Shown here one piece after another: positions 54,486 to 63,243 of a DNA stretch of 64,000 nucleotides. The position numbers and the translations under genes were made by a program. The notes under the pieces were generated by a model. The model saw nothing but the letters and a program-made list of their open reading frames with translations. It did not search any database and had not been told where the DNA came from. Numbering within the stretch: the stretch's first letter is position 1; each line of letters opens with the position of its first letter. The stretch lies in assembly GCF_029382255.1 (NCBI RefSeq), contig NZ_JARLLG010000011.1, positions 1-64,000 of the forward strand, written 5' to 3'. The stretch is from Isoptericola croceus (GTDB lineage: Bacteria > Actinomycetota > Actinomycetes > Actinomycetales > Cellulomonadaceae).

Positions 54486-54527
54486 CGAACGGCCGCTGCT
54501 CCGCTGCGGTTGTCCACAGGGTTCAGG

Positions 54528-55634
54528 TCAGAGCGAGATCTGACGTCCCTCCCGCGCTGAGGTACGGGCAGCGTCCAGCACCTCCGCGGTGCGCACGGCG
54601 TCGGCCGGGTCGACGGGCGCAGGGGCGTCGCCTGCCAGCCAGGGTGCGAGCGCCCGGTAGAAGTCGGCGTGCGTGCCGGGGCCGGTGGGCACCGGCTCGC
54701 GGTCCCGCCCTCGGGTGAGCCAGCCGTGGGAGCCTGCCGGGGCGTCGTCGTCGAACCGTTCGAGCGGGGAGGCGTCCTGCTCGAACGTCGTGACGAGGTA
54801 GGCGCCGCCGGTGCCGAGCACGCGTGTGCGCGGGCCGGGCGCTCCGACCACGGAACCAGCCCACAGGCGCGAGACGACGGCGTGCGGGCTGGCGGCGCGG
54901 CCACCGCCGGGCTCGTGCGCCAGCACCAAGAACACGTCGTCCTCGGTCGGGGTGGTCAGGGCCCGGGTCTGCGCCCACACGCTGGTGACGCGTCCGAAGA
55001 GCTGCGTGGCGGAGTCCACCAGGTGCGGGCCGAGGTCCAGCAGCAGCCCGCCACCGGCGGTGTCGTTCTCCTTCCACCGCTTGCGGGGCACGGGGCGCCA
55101 CCGCTCCCAGTGCCGCTCGAAGGTGTGGACGTCGCCGAGCTCGCCCCGCTCCAGCAGCGCGGCGAGCGTGCGCTGCTCCGGGTCCCAGCGGCGGTTCTGG
55201 AAGACGGTGAACGGCGTGCCCGTCGCAGCCGCTTCGGCGACGACGGCGCGGGCCTCGTGGGCGTCGACGCCGATCGGCTTGTCGAGCACGAACGGGACCC
55301 CCGCGCGGGCGAGCTCCGCCGCCTGCTCGGCGTGCAGCGCCGTGGGGCTGGCCAGGACGACGACGTCGTAGCGCGCGCGCAGCTCGATGAGCTCCCCGAG
55401 GTCACCGACGAGTCGCGCGGCGGGCCAGTCGCCGGCCGCCTGGTTGCGCCGGCCGGAGTCGCGGGTCAGGACGGCCGTGACGGTGTGACCGGCCTCGGCG
55501 GCGAGCCGGGCGTGGATCTCCCGCCCCGCTCCCCCGTACCCGACGATCGCCAGGCGCAGCGGTGGGTGGACCGCCGCCCCGTCGTCCGTCGCGCCGTCGT
55601 CCGCCGGTCCGGTCGTGTCCTCGTGAGCCACCAT
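54528..55634 (-). CDS. Gfo/Idh/MocA-family oxidoreductase
   Basis: A 368-residue NAD(P)-dependent sugar-type dehydrogenase. The Rossmann start is LRLAIVGYGGAGREIHARLA; then VVLASPTALHAEQAAELARAGVPFVLDKPIGVD (the EKP-like lysine, DKPIG), and the GGGLLLDLGPHLVDSATQLFG motif of the substrate domain (catalytic Asp and His). An N-terminal polar extension of about 26 residues precedes. It probably oxidises a sugar or inositol derivative; the substrate is not identifiable. It stands between the pseudokinase and MMPL genes on the same strand, 42 and 36 bases from each. Confidence 0.88.
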   Translation of the reverse strand: MVAHEDTTGPADDGATDDGAAVHPPLRLAIVGYGGAGREIHARLAAEAGHTVTAVLTRDSGRRNQAAGDWPAARLVGDLGELIELRARYDVVVLASPTALHAEQAAELARAGVPFVLDKPIGVDAHEARAVVAEAAATGTPFTVFQNRRWDPEQRTLAALLERGELGDVHTFERHWERWRPVPRKRWKENDTAGGGLLLDLGPHLVDSATQLFGRVTSVWAQTRALTTPTEDDVFLVLAHEPGGGRAASPHAVVSRLWAGSVVGAPGPRTRVLGTGGAYLVTTFEQDASPLERFDDDAPAGSHGWLTRGRDREPVPTGPGTHADFYRALAPWLAGDAPAPVDPADAVRTAEVLDAARTSAREGRQISL

Positions 55635-55670
55635 GGGTCCATCGTGCCCGACGCCGGGCCTCGCAGCCGC

Positions 55671-57950
55671 TCAGCGCGCCGTGTGCCGCGCCAGCCGTGC
55701 CGGCCACCACACCCGGTCGCCGATGTCGTGGACCAGCGCGGGGACCAGCAGGCTGCGCACCACGAGCGTGTCGACCAGCACCCCGAACGCCACGATGAAC
55801 GCGATCTGCGCCAGGAAGAGCAGCGGGATCACGCCGAGCGCAGCGAAGGTCGCCGCCAGGACCACCCCGGCCGAGGTGATCACCGAGCCGGTGACAGCCA
55901 GGCCGCGCAGGACGCCTTGCCGCGTCCCGAGGCGCAGGCTCTCCTCGCGCACACGGGTCATGAGGAAGATCGAGTAGTCGACGCCGAGGGCCACCAGGAA
56001 GCAGAAGGCGTACAGCGGCACCGAGGGGTCGGCCCCGGGGAAGTCGAAGACGTGGTCGAACACGATGGCCGCGACACCGAGCGCGGCGCCGAAGGACAGG
56101 ACGTTGGCGGCCATGAGCAGCACCGCGGCCAGCACGGAGCGCAGCAGCACCATGAGGATCAGCAGGATCACGACGAGCACGACCGGCACGATCACCCGCA
56201 GGTCGCGCTGACCCGCGAGCTGGGTGTCGAGGCGCTCCGCCGCGGCCCCGCCCACCAACGCGTCGGGCGAGATCTCGTGCACGGCGTCGCGCAGGGCAGC
56301 GACGGCTTCGGCGGCCTCCTGGCTGTCGGACGGCGCCGAGGTGGTCACATCGACGCGGACCAGGCCGTCGACGACGAGCGGGTCGCCCTGGGCGGGGGCG
56401 CCGGGTGCGGGGGCGGGCTGGTCCGTCACCGGCGCGGCCGCCGTGACGCCGTCGGTGTCCTCGGCCGCCGCAACGACCGCGTCGAGGTCCTCGGCCGCCG
56501 CGACGACGGTGACCGGCTGTGCCGACACTCCCTCGAAGTGCCTGGTCAGCGCTTCCTCGCCGTCGACGGAGTCGACCTGCGTGAGGAACACCTCGGAGTC
56601 GCCGGTGCCGTCGGCGTCGAACGTCGGCACGAACGCCGCGCCTGCGGCGAGGACCAGTGCGGTGACGATCCACACCGGCCGATCGTGCCGGCCCACGAAC
56701 GCGGCGATGCGCGACCAGACGCCGTGACCGGCGACGACGACCCGCGTGTCGGCGTCGAACGCCTCGGCCGCCGCGACGATGGCCGGTCGCGGCTCCTCCG
56801 CGGCCTCGTCGGCGAGGCGCGGTACGCGCGGCCAGAACACCCAGCGGGCGCGGCGGCCACCGACGAGCAACAGCGCGGGCAGCAGCGTGAGCGCGGACAG
56901 GAACGCCGCGACGATGCCGATCGCCGCGACCGGGCCGAGGCTGCGGTTGGAGGACAGGTCGGACAGCAGCAGGCAGAGCAGGCCCGCGACGACGGTCCCG
57001 GCACTGGCGGCGATCGGCTCGACCGAGGCACGCACGGCACGGCGCAGCGCCGTGTACGGCGAGATGGTGGCGAGCAGCTCCTCGCGGTAGCGGGCCACGA
57101 CGAGCAGCGCGTAGTCCACCGACGCCCCGACCACGAGGATCGACAGGATGCCCTGGGACTGACCGTTGAGCGTCAGGACGTCGTTCGCCGCCAGGTGGTA
57201 GACGACCAGACCGGCGAGGCACAGCGCGAGGACGGCGTTGAAGATCACCACGAACGGCAGCACCGGCGAGCGGTAGACGAGCGCCAGGATCACCAGCACG
57301 GCGCCGAGGGCGACGAGGAGCAGCACGGTGTCGATCGCGCCGAACGCCGCGACGAGGTCCGCCACGAAGCCGGCCGGGCCGGAGACCCAGGCATCCAGGC
57401 CGGTGCCGGCGAGGCCGCCGTCGTCGACATCGGCGGACGCGAGGTCACGCAGGGCGTCGACCGCCAGCCTCGAGACGCTGGACTCCTCGGAGCCCACGTC
57501 CTGCTGGGCGAGCCCCGCGTCCAGGGAGACGACGACGAGGGCCGCCTGACCGTCGTCGGACGGGACGACGACGGGGTCGGTGATGCTGGCGTCCCCCACG
57601 GTGGTCGGCTCGTCGCCGGCGGTGCCCTCCAGCGGGGCGTCGGGCACGGCGTCGGCGAACGCCCGGACGGCGGCGAGCTGGTCCTCGGTGAGCTGGGCGC
57701 CGTCGGGCGTCTCGGCGACGACCAGGGCGGGCAGCGACTCGTCGGCGGCGAACCGCTCGGCGAGCGCGGCGGCCTCGGTGGACTCGGCGCTCGCCGGCAG
57801 GAACGCCGCCGCGTCGTTCGTCTGGACGCTGCTGAGCTGCCCCTGGGCCTGTCCGCCGAAGGCGCCGATGGCCAGCCAGACGCCGATGGCTGCCAGAATG
57901 ACCAGACCACGGACGACACCCGTCCACCTATTACTCAGCATGTTGAGCAT
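55671..57950 (-). CDS. MMPL/RND-family membrane transporter
   Basis: A 759-residue exporter of the MMPL type, with 12 predicted helices in two repeats. Each repeat has a large outside loop (about 40-190 and 425-570) and a GxxxDY motif: GASVDYALLVVARYREEL and ALGVDYSIFLMTRVREE. These Asp-Tyr pairs carry the proton path. MMPL proteins export lipids, siderophores or drugs. An inverted repeat covers the start codon, and a MarR gene is divergent at 27 bases, suggesting drug- or lipid-induced efflux. The ATG at 57950 and one three codons on are both possible. Confidence 0.92.
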   Translation of the reverse strand: MLNMLSNRWTGVVRGLVILAAIGVWLAIGAFGGQAQGQLSSVQTNDAAAFLPASAESTEAAALAERFAADESLPALVVAETPDGAQLTEDQLAAVRAFADAVPDAPLEGTAGDEPTTVGDASITDPVVVPSDDGQAALVVVSLDAGLAQQDVGSEESSVSRLAVDALRDLASADVDDGGLAGTGLDAWVSGPAGFVADLVAAFGAIDTVLLLVALGAVLVILALVYRSPVLPFVVIFNAVLALCLAGLVVYHLAANDVLTLNGQSQGILSILVVGASVDYALLVVARYREELLATISPYTALRRAVRASVEPIAASAGTVVAGLLCLLLSDLSSNRSLGPVAAIGIVAAFLSALTLLPALLLVGGRRARWVFWPRVPRLADEAAEEPRPAIVAAAEAFDADTRVVVAGHGVWSRIAAFVGRHDRPVWIVTALVLAAGAAFVPTFDADGTGDSEVFLTQVDSVDGEEALTRHFEGVSAQPVTVVAAAEDLDAVVAAAEDTDGVTAAAPVTDQPAPAPGAPAQGDPLVVDGLVRVDVTTSAPSDSQEAAEAVAALRDAVHEISPDALVGGAAAERLDTQLAGQRDLRVIVPVVLVVILLILMVLLRSVLAAVLLMAANVLSFGAALGVAAIVFDHVFDFPGADPSVPLYAFCFLVALGVDYSIFLMTRVREESLRLGTRQGVLRGLAVTGSVITSAGVVLAATFAALGVIPLLFLAQIAFIVAFGVLVDTLVVRSLLVPALVHDIGDRVWWPARLARHTAR
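57934..57947. promoter_or_regulatory. Possible MarR operator over the MMPL start
   Basis: CTCAgCATGtTGAG, an imperfect inverted repeat (one mismatched pair), overlaps the first codons of the MMPL gene and lies in the gap to the divergent marR. Confidence 0.4.
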
Positions 57951-57977
57951 TCTCTACGCGGAGGGGATCCTGAGCAA

Positions 57978-58436
57978 GTGACCGACCCCACGAGCGACGA
58001 ACCGGCCGACTGGCCCACCGGTCGCCTGCTGTTCACCGTCGTGCGCCGCATCGAGCACGAGTGGAACGAGCACCTGGCCGCCTGGGAGCTCAACCACGCC
58101 GGGTTCCCGGTGCTGCTGCACCTCGCCGGAGGACCGCGCACCCAGCGCGAGCTGGCCGCGGTCTCCGGCGTCACCGAGCAGACCATGAGCAAGGTCGTGG
58201 CCCGGCTCGAGCGGTCCGGCTACGTCACCCGGTCCACCGACCCGGCCGACCGACGCCGTCGGACCGTGACCGTCACCGACGCCGGGCTGAGCGCGGCACG
58301 GGAGGCCGGGCGCCGGCAGCCCGCCGAGGACCTCACCCTGCGCGGCCTCGACGAACGCCAGGCGCGCGAGCTGCGCGAGCTGCTCGTGACCATGGTGCGA
58401 GCCCAGCGCGCGGGCGAGCCGGCCAGCGAGGAGTAG
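57978..58436 (+). CDS. MarR-family transcriptional regulator
   Basis: A 152-residue MarR: LFTVVRRIEHEWNEHLAAWEL (dimer helix), ELAAVSGVTEQTMSKVVARLERSGYVTRS (HTH and recognition helix) and wing DPADRRRRTVTVTDAG. It probably represses the divergent MMPL transporter through the inverted repeat in the 27-bp gap and responds to an exported compound. GTG 57978 has no strong ribosome binding site except AGCAAG. lipB follows after nine bases, so lipB and lipA could be read through from this promoter. Confidence 0.88.
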   Translation: MTDPTSDEPADWPTGRLLFTVVRRIEHEWNEHLAAWELNHAGFPVLLHLAGGPRTQRELAAVSGVTEQTMSKVVARLERSGYVTRSTDPADRRRRTVTVTDAGLSAAREAGRRQPAEDLTLRGLDERQARELRELLVTMVRAQRAGEPASEE

Positions 58437-58445
58437 CCTGCCCGC

Positions 58446-59177
58446 ATGGACGTCGTCACGCTGCCCGGGCTCACCGACTACCGCGAGGGCTGGGACCTGC
58501 AACGCCGGACGCACGAAGCCGTGCGCACCGGCGGTCCCGGAGTGACCTATCTGCTCGAGCACGACGACGTCTACACCGCCGGGCGCCGGACCCGGCGGGA
58601 CGAGTACCCCACGGACGGCACCGAGGTGGTGGACGTCGACCGCGGCGGCAAGATCACCTGGCACGGACCGGGTCAGGTCGTGGCCTACCCGATCGTCGCC
58701 CTGCGGTCCCCCGTCGACGTCGTGCGGTACGTGCGCACGCTCGAGACCGCCGTGATGGACGTCTGCGCCACGTTCGGGCTGGACACCGTGCGCGTCGAGG
58801 GTCGCTCCGGAGTCTGGTTCGCCGCCGACGACGCGGCGGGCCCAGGACCGGAAGGCCCGGCGCACGACGGCGCGGCGCCGCGGCGTGAGCGCAAGGTGTG
58901 CGCCATCGGGGCACGCGTGGCCAAGGGCGTCACCATGCACGGCCTGGCGCTCAACTGCGACCCGGACCTGTCCGCGTTCGACGTGATCGTGCCGTGCGGC
59001 ATCGACGACGCCGACGTGACCTCGCTGTCCGCGGAGGCCGGCCGTCGCGTGACCGTCGAGGAGGTCCGCCCTCTGCTGGCCTCCTCCCTCGTCGAGCATC
59101 TGTCGCCCCTGGTGACGGAACTCACGGTCACCCAGCAAGACATCCGACCCGAGCCCGCGAGGGCCGCCGTAGGCTGA
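58446..59177 (+). CDS. lipB: Octanoyl-[acyl-carrier-protein]:protein transferase
   Basis: A 243-residue LipB. It transfers octanoyl from ACP to the E2 lipoyl lysine, the first step of lipoate assembly. Motifs: [18 protein letters not shown], the lysine of [10 protein letters not shown], and the thioester Cys in [13 protein letters not shown] Gly/Pro/Ala insert (about 125-145) is longer than in E. coli LipB. lipA follows after 26 bases. The targets are E2 proteins such as SucB, encoded 5 kb upstream. Confidence 0.95.
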   Translation: MDVVTLPGLTDYREGWDLQRRTHEAVRTGGPGVTYLLEHDDVYTAGRRTRRDEYPTDGTEVVDVDRGGKITWHGPGQVVAYPIVALRSPVDVVRYVRTLETAVMDVCATFGLDTVRVEGRSGVWFAADDAAGPGPEGPAHDGAAPRRERKVCAIGARVAKGVTMHGLALNCDPDLSAFDVIVPCGIDDADVTSLSAEAGRRVTVEEVRPLLASSLVEHLSPLVTELTVTQQDIRPEPARAAVG

Positions 59178-59203
59178 GTGCCGTCTACGAAGGGACCGAC
59201 GTC

Positions 59204-60214
59204 GTGACCATCGCACCCGAGGGCCGCCGCATGCTGCGGGTCGAGGCCCGGAATGCCACCACCCCCATCGAGAAGAAGCCCGACTGGATCAAGACCCGCG
59301 CGGTCATGGGCCCGGAGTACAAAGAGCTCAAGGGGCTCGTCAAGGGCGGTGGCCTGCACACCGTGTGCGAGGAGGCCGGCTGTCCCAACATCTTCGAGTG
59401 CTGGGAGGACCGGGAGGCCACGTTCCTCATCGGCGGTGACCAGTGCACCCGGCGGTGCGACTTCTGCCAGATCGACACGGGCAAGCCGGCGGACTTCGAC
59501 GCGGACGAGCCGCGTCGCGTCGCCGAGTCGGTCCGGGAGATGGGCCTGAAGTACTCCACGATCACCGGCGTCGCGCGTGACGACCTCGCCGACGGCGGGG
59601 CCTGGCTCTACGCCGAGACCGTGCGGCAGATCCACGCGCTGAACCCTGGCACGGGCGTGGAGCTCCTCATCCCGGACTTCAACGCGATCCCGGAGCTGCT
59701 CGACGAGGTGAACGACTCCCGCCCCGAGGTGCTCGCGCACAACGTGGAGACCGTGCCGCGCATCTTCAAGCAGATCCGGCCCGCCTTCCGGTACGAGCGG
59801 TCGCTGTCGGTGCTGACCCGCGCCCGCGAGGCCGGTCTCGTGACGAAGTCCAACCTGATCCTCGGCATGGGCGAGACCATCGACGAGGTCAAGCAGGCGC
59901 TCGAGGACCTGCACGCCGCGGGCTGCGACCTCATCACGATCACGCAGTATCTGCGCCCCTCGCTGCGGCACCACCCCGTCGACCGCTGGGTCCGCCCCGA
60001 GGAGTTCGTCGAGCTGAGCGACCATGCCGAGGCGATCGGGTTCCTCGGCGTCATGGCCGGGCCGCTCGTCCGCTCCTCGTACCGTGCGGGGCGCCTGTGG
60101 GGGCAGGCCATGACCAAGCGCGGCGAGTCCGTGCCGGCGGCCCTCGCCCACCTCACCGAGCCGACGACGTCGCGCCAGGAGGCCGCGAGCCTCGTGTCCT
60201 CCCGGGCCCAGTAG
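59204..60214 (+). CDS. lipA: Lipoyl synthase (radical SAM)
   Basis: A 336-residue LipA inserts two sulfurs into protein-bound octanoyl. The auxiliary cluster Cys are in [12 protein letters not shown], the radical SAM triad in CTRRCDFC, and the C-terminal RSSYRAG carries the serine ligand of the auxiliary cluster. The GTG at 59204 gives [14 protein letters not shown]. Its clusters come from the Fe-S machinery, with ErpA a possible donor. DUF4191 follows at 11 bases, as in M. tuberculosis Rv2218-Rv2219. Confidence 0.96.
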   Translation: MTIAPEGRRMLRVEARNATTPIEKKPDWIKTRAVMGPEYKELKGLVKGGGLHTVCEEAGCPNIFECWEDREATFLIGGDQCTRRCDFCQIDTGKPADFDADEPRRVAESVREMGLKYSTITGVARDDLADGGAWLYAETVRQIHALNPGTGVELLIPDFNAIPELLDEVNDSRPEVLAHNVETVPRIFKQIRPAFRYERSLSVLTRAREAGLVTKSNLILGMGETIDEVKQALEDLHAAGCDLITITQYLRPSLRHHPVDRWVRPEEFVELSDHAEAIGFLGVMAGPLVRSSYRAGRLWGQAMTKRGESVPAALAHLTEPTTSRQEAASLVSSRAQ

Positions 60215-60225
60215 ACTCAACGACC

Positions 60226-60957
60226 ATGGCCCGCACCAAGTCCGGCGCCGGCGACTCAGCCGACGCGCCCAAGAAGCAGAAGAAGCCCAAGAAGCAGCGG
60301 TGGTACCACCAGGTCTGGGCCGCCTACAAGATGACGAAGCGGCAGGACCCGCTCGTCACCTGGATCATGCTCGCGGTCTTCTGCGGCATCCTCGCGCTCG
60401 CGCTGCTCATCGGGTTCCTCACCGGGCACCCGATCTACGCGACCATCGTCGGCCTGCCGTTCTCCCTGCTGGGGGCGATGTTCGTCCTCACCCGCAAGGC
60501 CGAGCGTGCGGCGTACACCCAGATCGAGGGACAGCCGGGTGCTGTCCGCGCGGCGCTGGGCACCGTGCGCGGCGGCTGGAACTTCCAGGACGAGCCGGTG
60601 GCGGTCAACCGCCAGCAGGACCTGGTCTTCCGGGGCATCGGCCGACCGGGCGTCGTCCTCGTCTCCGAGGGCCCCTCGCACCGTGTGCAGCGCATGCTCG
60701 AAGACGAGCGCCGACGCACCGCCCGCGTCCTGCCGAACGTGCCGATCACCCTGCTGCAGGTGGGTTCCGAGGACGGTCAGATCCCGCTGCCCAAGGTCGC
60801 GCGCAAGGTGCAGCGGATGAAGAAGAAGCTCACCCGGGCCGAGGCTGCCGAGGTCGGCAAGCGTCTCAAGGCGCTCGGCGGCGTCCGCCTTCCCGTCCCC
60901 AAGGGCATCGACCCGATGAAGGCCCGCCCGGACCGCAAGGGGATGCGCGGGCGCTGA
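60226..60957 (+). CDS. DUF4191 membrane protein
   Basis: A 243-residue actinobacterial protein of the DUF4191 family. A lysine-rich N-terminus (PKKQKKPKKQRWY) is followed by two helices (about 47-66 and 72-90) and then a cytoplasmic domain with YTQIEGQPGAVRAALGTVRGGW and GRPGVVLVSEGPSHRVQRML, ending in basic KKLTRAEAAEVGKRL. Function unknown; conserved next to lipA and glnA (Rv2219 in M. tuberculosis). It is probably cotranscribed with lipA. Confidence 0.87.
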   Translation: MARTKSGAGDSADAPKKQKKPKKQRWYHQVWAAYKMTKRQDPLVTWIMLAVFCGILALALLIGFLTGHPIYATIVGLPFSLLGAMFVLTRKAERAAYTQIEGQPGAVRAALGTVRGGWNFQDEPVAVNRQQDLVFRGIGRPGVVLVSEGPSHRVQRMLEDERRRTARVLPNVPITLLQVGSEDGQIPLPKVARKVQRMKKKLTRAEAAEVGKRLKALGGVRLPVPKGIDPMKARPDRKGMRGR

Positions 60958-60993
60958 GCCCTCGGTCCAGCAAGCCCAGCGGCACGCTCCCAG

Positions 60994-61034
60994 CGGCCGG
61001 TACGGTCATCGACGCACGATGACGGTGCCGGCCG
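60994..61034. terminator. Hairpin between DUF4191 and RDD genes
   Basis: An 18-base stem with two mismatches (60994-61011 with 61017-61034). It overlaps the last codons of the convergent RDD gene and could end both transcripts. Confidence 0.5.
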
Positions 61035-61452
61035 CTCTGTCGTGCATGCCGCGACCGTCGGCGTCCCAGACCACGGCGGGGATCACCAGGCACACCAGGA
61101 GCGCACGGACTGCTGCGCGCCCGAACCCGACCAGATGCGGCTCCTCGGCCCCCAGACGCCGCACCTGCAGCCCGAGCAGGCGGTGCCCGATCGTCGAGCC
61201 GACGGAGGCCACCAGGACGAGATTCATGACGGCGAAGATGCCCAGCGTGGCTCCCTCGTGGAAAGCGAAGAAGCCGTAGCTGATCCCGCTGGCGACCGCC
61301 CAGTCGAGGCAGAGCGCGACCACGCGCCGGCCGAGAGGTGCCTGCGATCCGGACCCTGACGACGGCAGACCGAGCCGGTCGGGCCCTTGCGTCTCACCTG
61401 TCGGGACACTTCCGCCGGACAGCCACGACCCGAGATCGCCACGTGAAGCCAT
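61006..61452 (-). CDS. RDD-family membrane protein
   Basis: A 148-residue RDD protein: GRRVVALCLDWAVASGISYGFF (helix with the conserved R and D), ATLGIFAVMNLVLVASVGSTIGHRLLGLQVRR (second helix) and RALLVCLVIPAVVWDADGRGMHDRAAGTVIV (third helix and the final D/HD motif). The N-terminal 45 residues are polar. The family is small transporters or chaperone-like membrane proteins of unknown role. It is the counterpart of Rv2219A, divergent from glnA across 134 bases. Confidence 0.88.
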   Translation of the reverse strand: MASRGDLGSWLSGGSVPTGETQGPDRLGLPSSGSGSQAPLGRRVVALCLDWAVASGISYGFFAFHEGATLGIFAVMNLVLVASVGSTIGHRLLGLQVRRLGAEEPHLVGFGRAAVRALLVCLVIPAVVWDADGRGMHDRAAGTVIVRR

Positions 61453-61486
61453 GTAAACAGCCTACGCGCGGCAACCAGCGGGTCAC

Positions 61487-61524
61487 GTAACACGGCCGAA
61501 ACATACGCGCTATGCAAGGGTAAC
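61487..61524 (+). promoter_or_regulatory. Putative GlnR box upstream of glnA
   Basis: GTAAC-n6-GAAAC (61487-61502) matches the Streptomyces GlnR half-site gTnAC-n6-GAAAC exactly. A degenerate second half (GCTAT-n6-GTAAC, 61509-61524) follows at the regular six-base spacing. It lies 63-100 bases before the glnA ATG. This fits nitrogen control of glnA by GlnR. Confidence 0.6.
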
Positions 61525-61586
61525 CCTGCAGCCCTAGCGTCAAGGGCGCCGAGCGACCTGGCACCGTCTCACCAAGGAGAGCCTGC

Positions 61587-63011
61587 ATGTTCACCAATGC
61601 CGAGGAGGCAATCGCCTTCACCCGCAACGAGGGGGTGGAGTTCATCGACGTCCGGTTCATCGACCTGCCGGGCGTGATGCAGCACTTCAACATCCCCGTC
61701 GGGCAGTTCGACGAGGACTCCTTCACCGAGGGCCTGATGTTCGACGGCTCCTCGATCCGAGGCTTCCAGGCGATCCACGAGTCGGACATGAAGCTGGTCC
61801 CGGACGTCACGACGGCGTACCTCGACCCGTTCCGCAAGCGCAAGACGCTCATCATGAACTTCTCGATCGTGGACCCGTTCACGGACGAGCCCTACGGCCG
61901 CGACCCGCGCACCATCGCGGCCAAGGCCGAGGCGTACCTGCGCTCCACCGGCATCGCGGACACGGCGTTCTTCGCCCCCGAGGCCGAGTTCTACATCTTC
62001 GACGACGTGCGCTTCGCGACGTCGGCGAACTCCAGCTTCTACCAGATCGACTCGGTCGAGGCGGCCTGGAACACCGGGCGCGAGGAGGAGGGTGGCAACC
62101 TCGGGTACAAGACCCGCTACAAGGGTGGCTACTTCCCCGTCTCCCCCAACGACCAGTTCGCGGACCTCCGTGACGACATCTGCGCCGCGCTGGCCCAGGT
62201 CGGTCTCGACGTCGAGCGCGCGCACCACGAGGTGGGCACCGCCGGCCAGCAGGAGATCAACTACAAGTTCAACACCCTGCTGCACTCCGCCGACGACCTG
62301 ATGAAGTTCAAGTACGTCGTCAAGAACGTCGCCTGGCAGGCCGGCAAGTCCGTCACGTTCATGCCGAAGCCGATCTTCGGCGACAACGGCTCGGGCATGC
62401 ACTCGCACCAGTCCCTGTGGCAGGACGGCGAGCCCCTCTTCTACGACGAGAAGGGCTACGGCGGCCTGTCCGACACGGCCCGCTGGTACATCGGCGGTCT
62501 GCTCAAGCACGCGCCGTCGCTGCTCGCGTTCACCAACCCGTCCGCGAACTCGTACCACCGCCTGGTGCCCGGCTACGAGGCTCCGGTCAACCTGGTCTAC
62601 TCGGCCCGCAACCGCTCCGCGTGCATCCGCATCCCGGTCACCGGCAACTCGCCGAAGGCCAAGCGCGTCGAGTTCCGCGTGCCGGACCCGTCGGCCAACC
62701 CGTACCTGGCGTTCGCCGCCCAGCTCCTCGCGGGCATCGACGGCATCAAGAACCGCATCGAGCCGCCGGCGCCGGTCGACAAGGACCTGTACGAGCTGCC
62801 CCCCGAGGAGCACGCGGAGATCGCCCAGGTCCCCGCCTCGCTCGGCGAGGCCCTCGACAACCTCGAGGCCGACCACGAGTTCCTCACCCAGGGCGACGTC
62901 TTCTCCGAGGACCTCATCGCCACCTGGATCGACTACAAGCGGACCAACGAGATCGACCCGATCCGTCTGCGCCCGCACCCGCACGAGTTCGAGCTGTACT
63001 ACGACATCTGA
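61587..63011 (+). CDS. glnA: Glutamine synthetase type I
   Basis: A 474-residue GS-I-beta enzyme (12-mer) making glutamine from glutamate, ammonia and ATP. Motifs: [62 protein letters not shown], and [12 protein letters not shown]. The adenylylation site is Tyr402 in [10 protein letters not shown], so activity can be switched off by GlnE. AAGGAGA precedes the ATG. A GlnR-type box is upstream. In M. tuberculosis glnE follows; here an unrelated gene follows the terminator. Confidence 0.97.
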   Translation: MFTNAEEAIAFTRNEGVEFIDVRFIDLPGVMQHFNIPVGQFDEDSFTEGLMFDGSSIRGFQAIHESDMKLVPDVTTAYLDPFRKRKTLIMNFSIVDPFTDEPYGRDPRTIAAKAEAYLRSTGIADTAFFAPEAEFYIFDDVRFATSANSSFYQIDSVEAAWNTGREEEGGNLGYKTRYKGGYFPVSPNDQFADLRDDICAALAQVGLDVERAHHEVGTAGQQEINYKFNTLLHSADDLMKFKYVVKNVAWQAGKSVTFMPKPIFGDNGSGMHSHQSLWQDGEPLFYDEKGYGGLSDTARWYIGGLLKHAPSLLAFTNPSANSYHRLVPGYEAPVNLVYSARNRSACIRIPVTGNSPKAKRVEFRVPDPSANPYLAFAAQLLAGIDGIKNRIEPPAPVDKDLYELPPEEHAEIAQVPASLGEALDNLEADHEFLTQGDVFSEDLIATWIDYKRTNEIDPIRLRPHPHEFELYYDI

Positions 63012-63043
63012 TTCAGGGGTTTCCACCCTCTGTCAGTAGTTGC

Positions 63044-63108
63044 CGAAAACGGCGCCTGACCTGCGGAAACGTCTTTCGACGTCTTCCAACGGCAGGCGCC
63101 GTTTTTCG
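63044..63108 (+). terminator. glnA terminator with T-run
   Basis: Left arm 63044-63058 pairs with 63093-63107 (one bulged T) and is followed by TTTTTCGTTG. The loop holds a second small stem. The only hairpin here with a real T-run. Confidence 0.8.
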
Positions 63109-63203
63109 TTGTCGTGCGTACCCAGTGCACCCCAAAACCGGTCCGCGCGCTGGCGCCCCGGGGCATGCTCCTCCTCCCGATGGCGCAACTCGCCCAGGCC
63201 TGC

Positions 63204-63237
63204 ATGTCCAGCGTTTCTGGACATAGCGTCCTATGAT
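63204..63237 (+). promoter_or_regulatory. Operator and -10 box of the defence-like edge gene
   Basis: A perfect 8-bp inverted repeat, ATGTCCAG-cgttt-CTGGACAT (63204-63224), is followed by TATGAT (63232-63237), an excellent -10. The ATG at 63244 is seven bases after it, so the mRNA is probably leaderless. The repeat covers the -35 region and would let a repressor block transcription. The rest of the gap (63109-63203) shows nothing I recognise. Confidence 0.6.
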
Positions 63238-63243
63238 GGGTGC

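Noticed and set aside
54510-54518. Origin of replication
   Set aside because: Only one DnaA-like box, no AT-rich stretch and no dnaA/dnaN neighbours.
54669-57977. Very long plus-strand frame antisense to the oxidoreductase and MMPL genes
   Set aside because: Composition (runs of G, R, D, H, E) is a mirror of the real coding strand. Only the final part from GTG 57978 is the MarR gene.
63012-63243. Integrase attachment site at the glnA end
   Set aside because: No tRNA, no integrase in view and no direct repeat found. The far side of the putative island lies outside the window, so it cannot be tested here.
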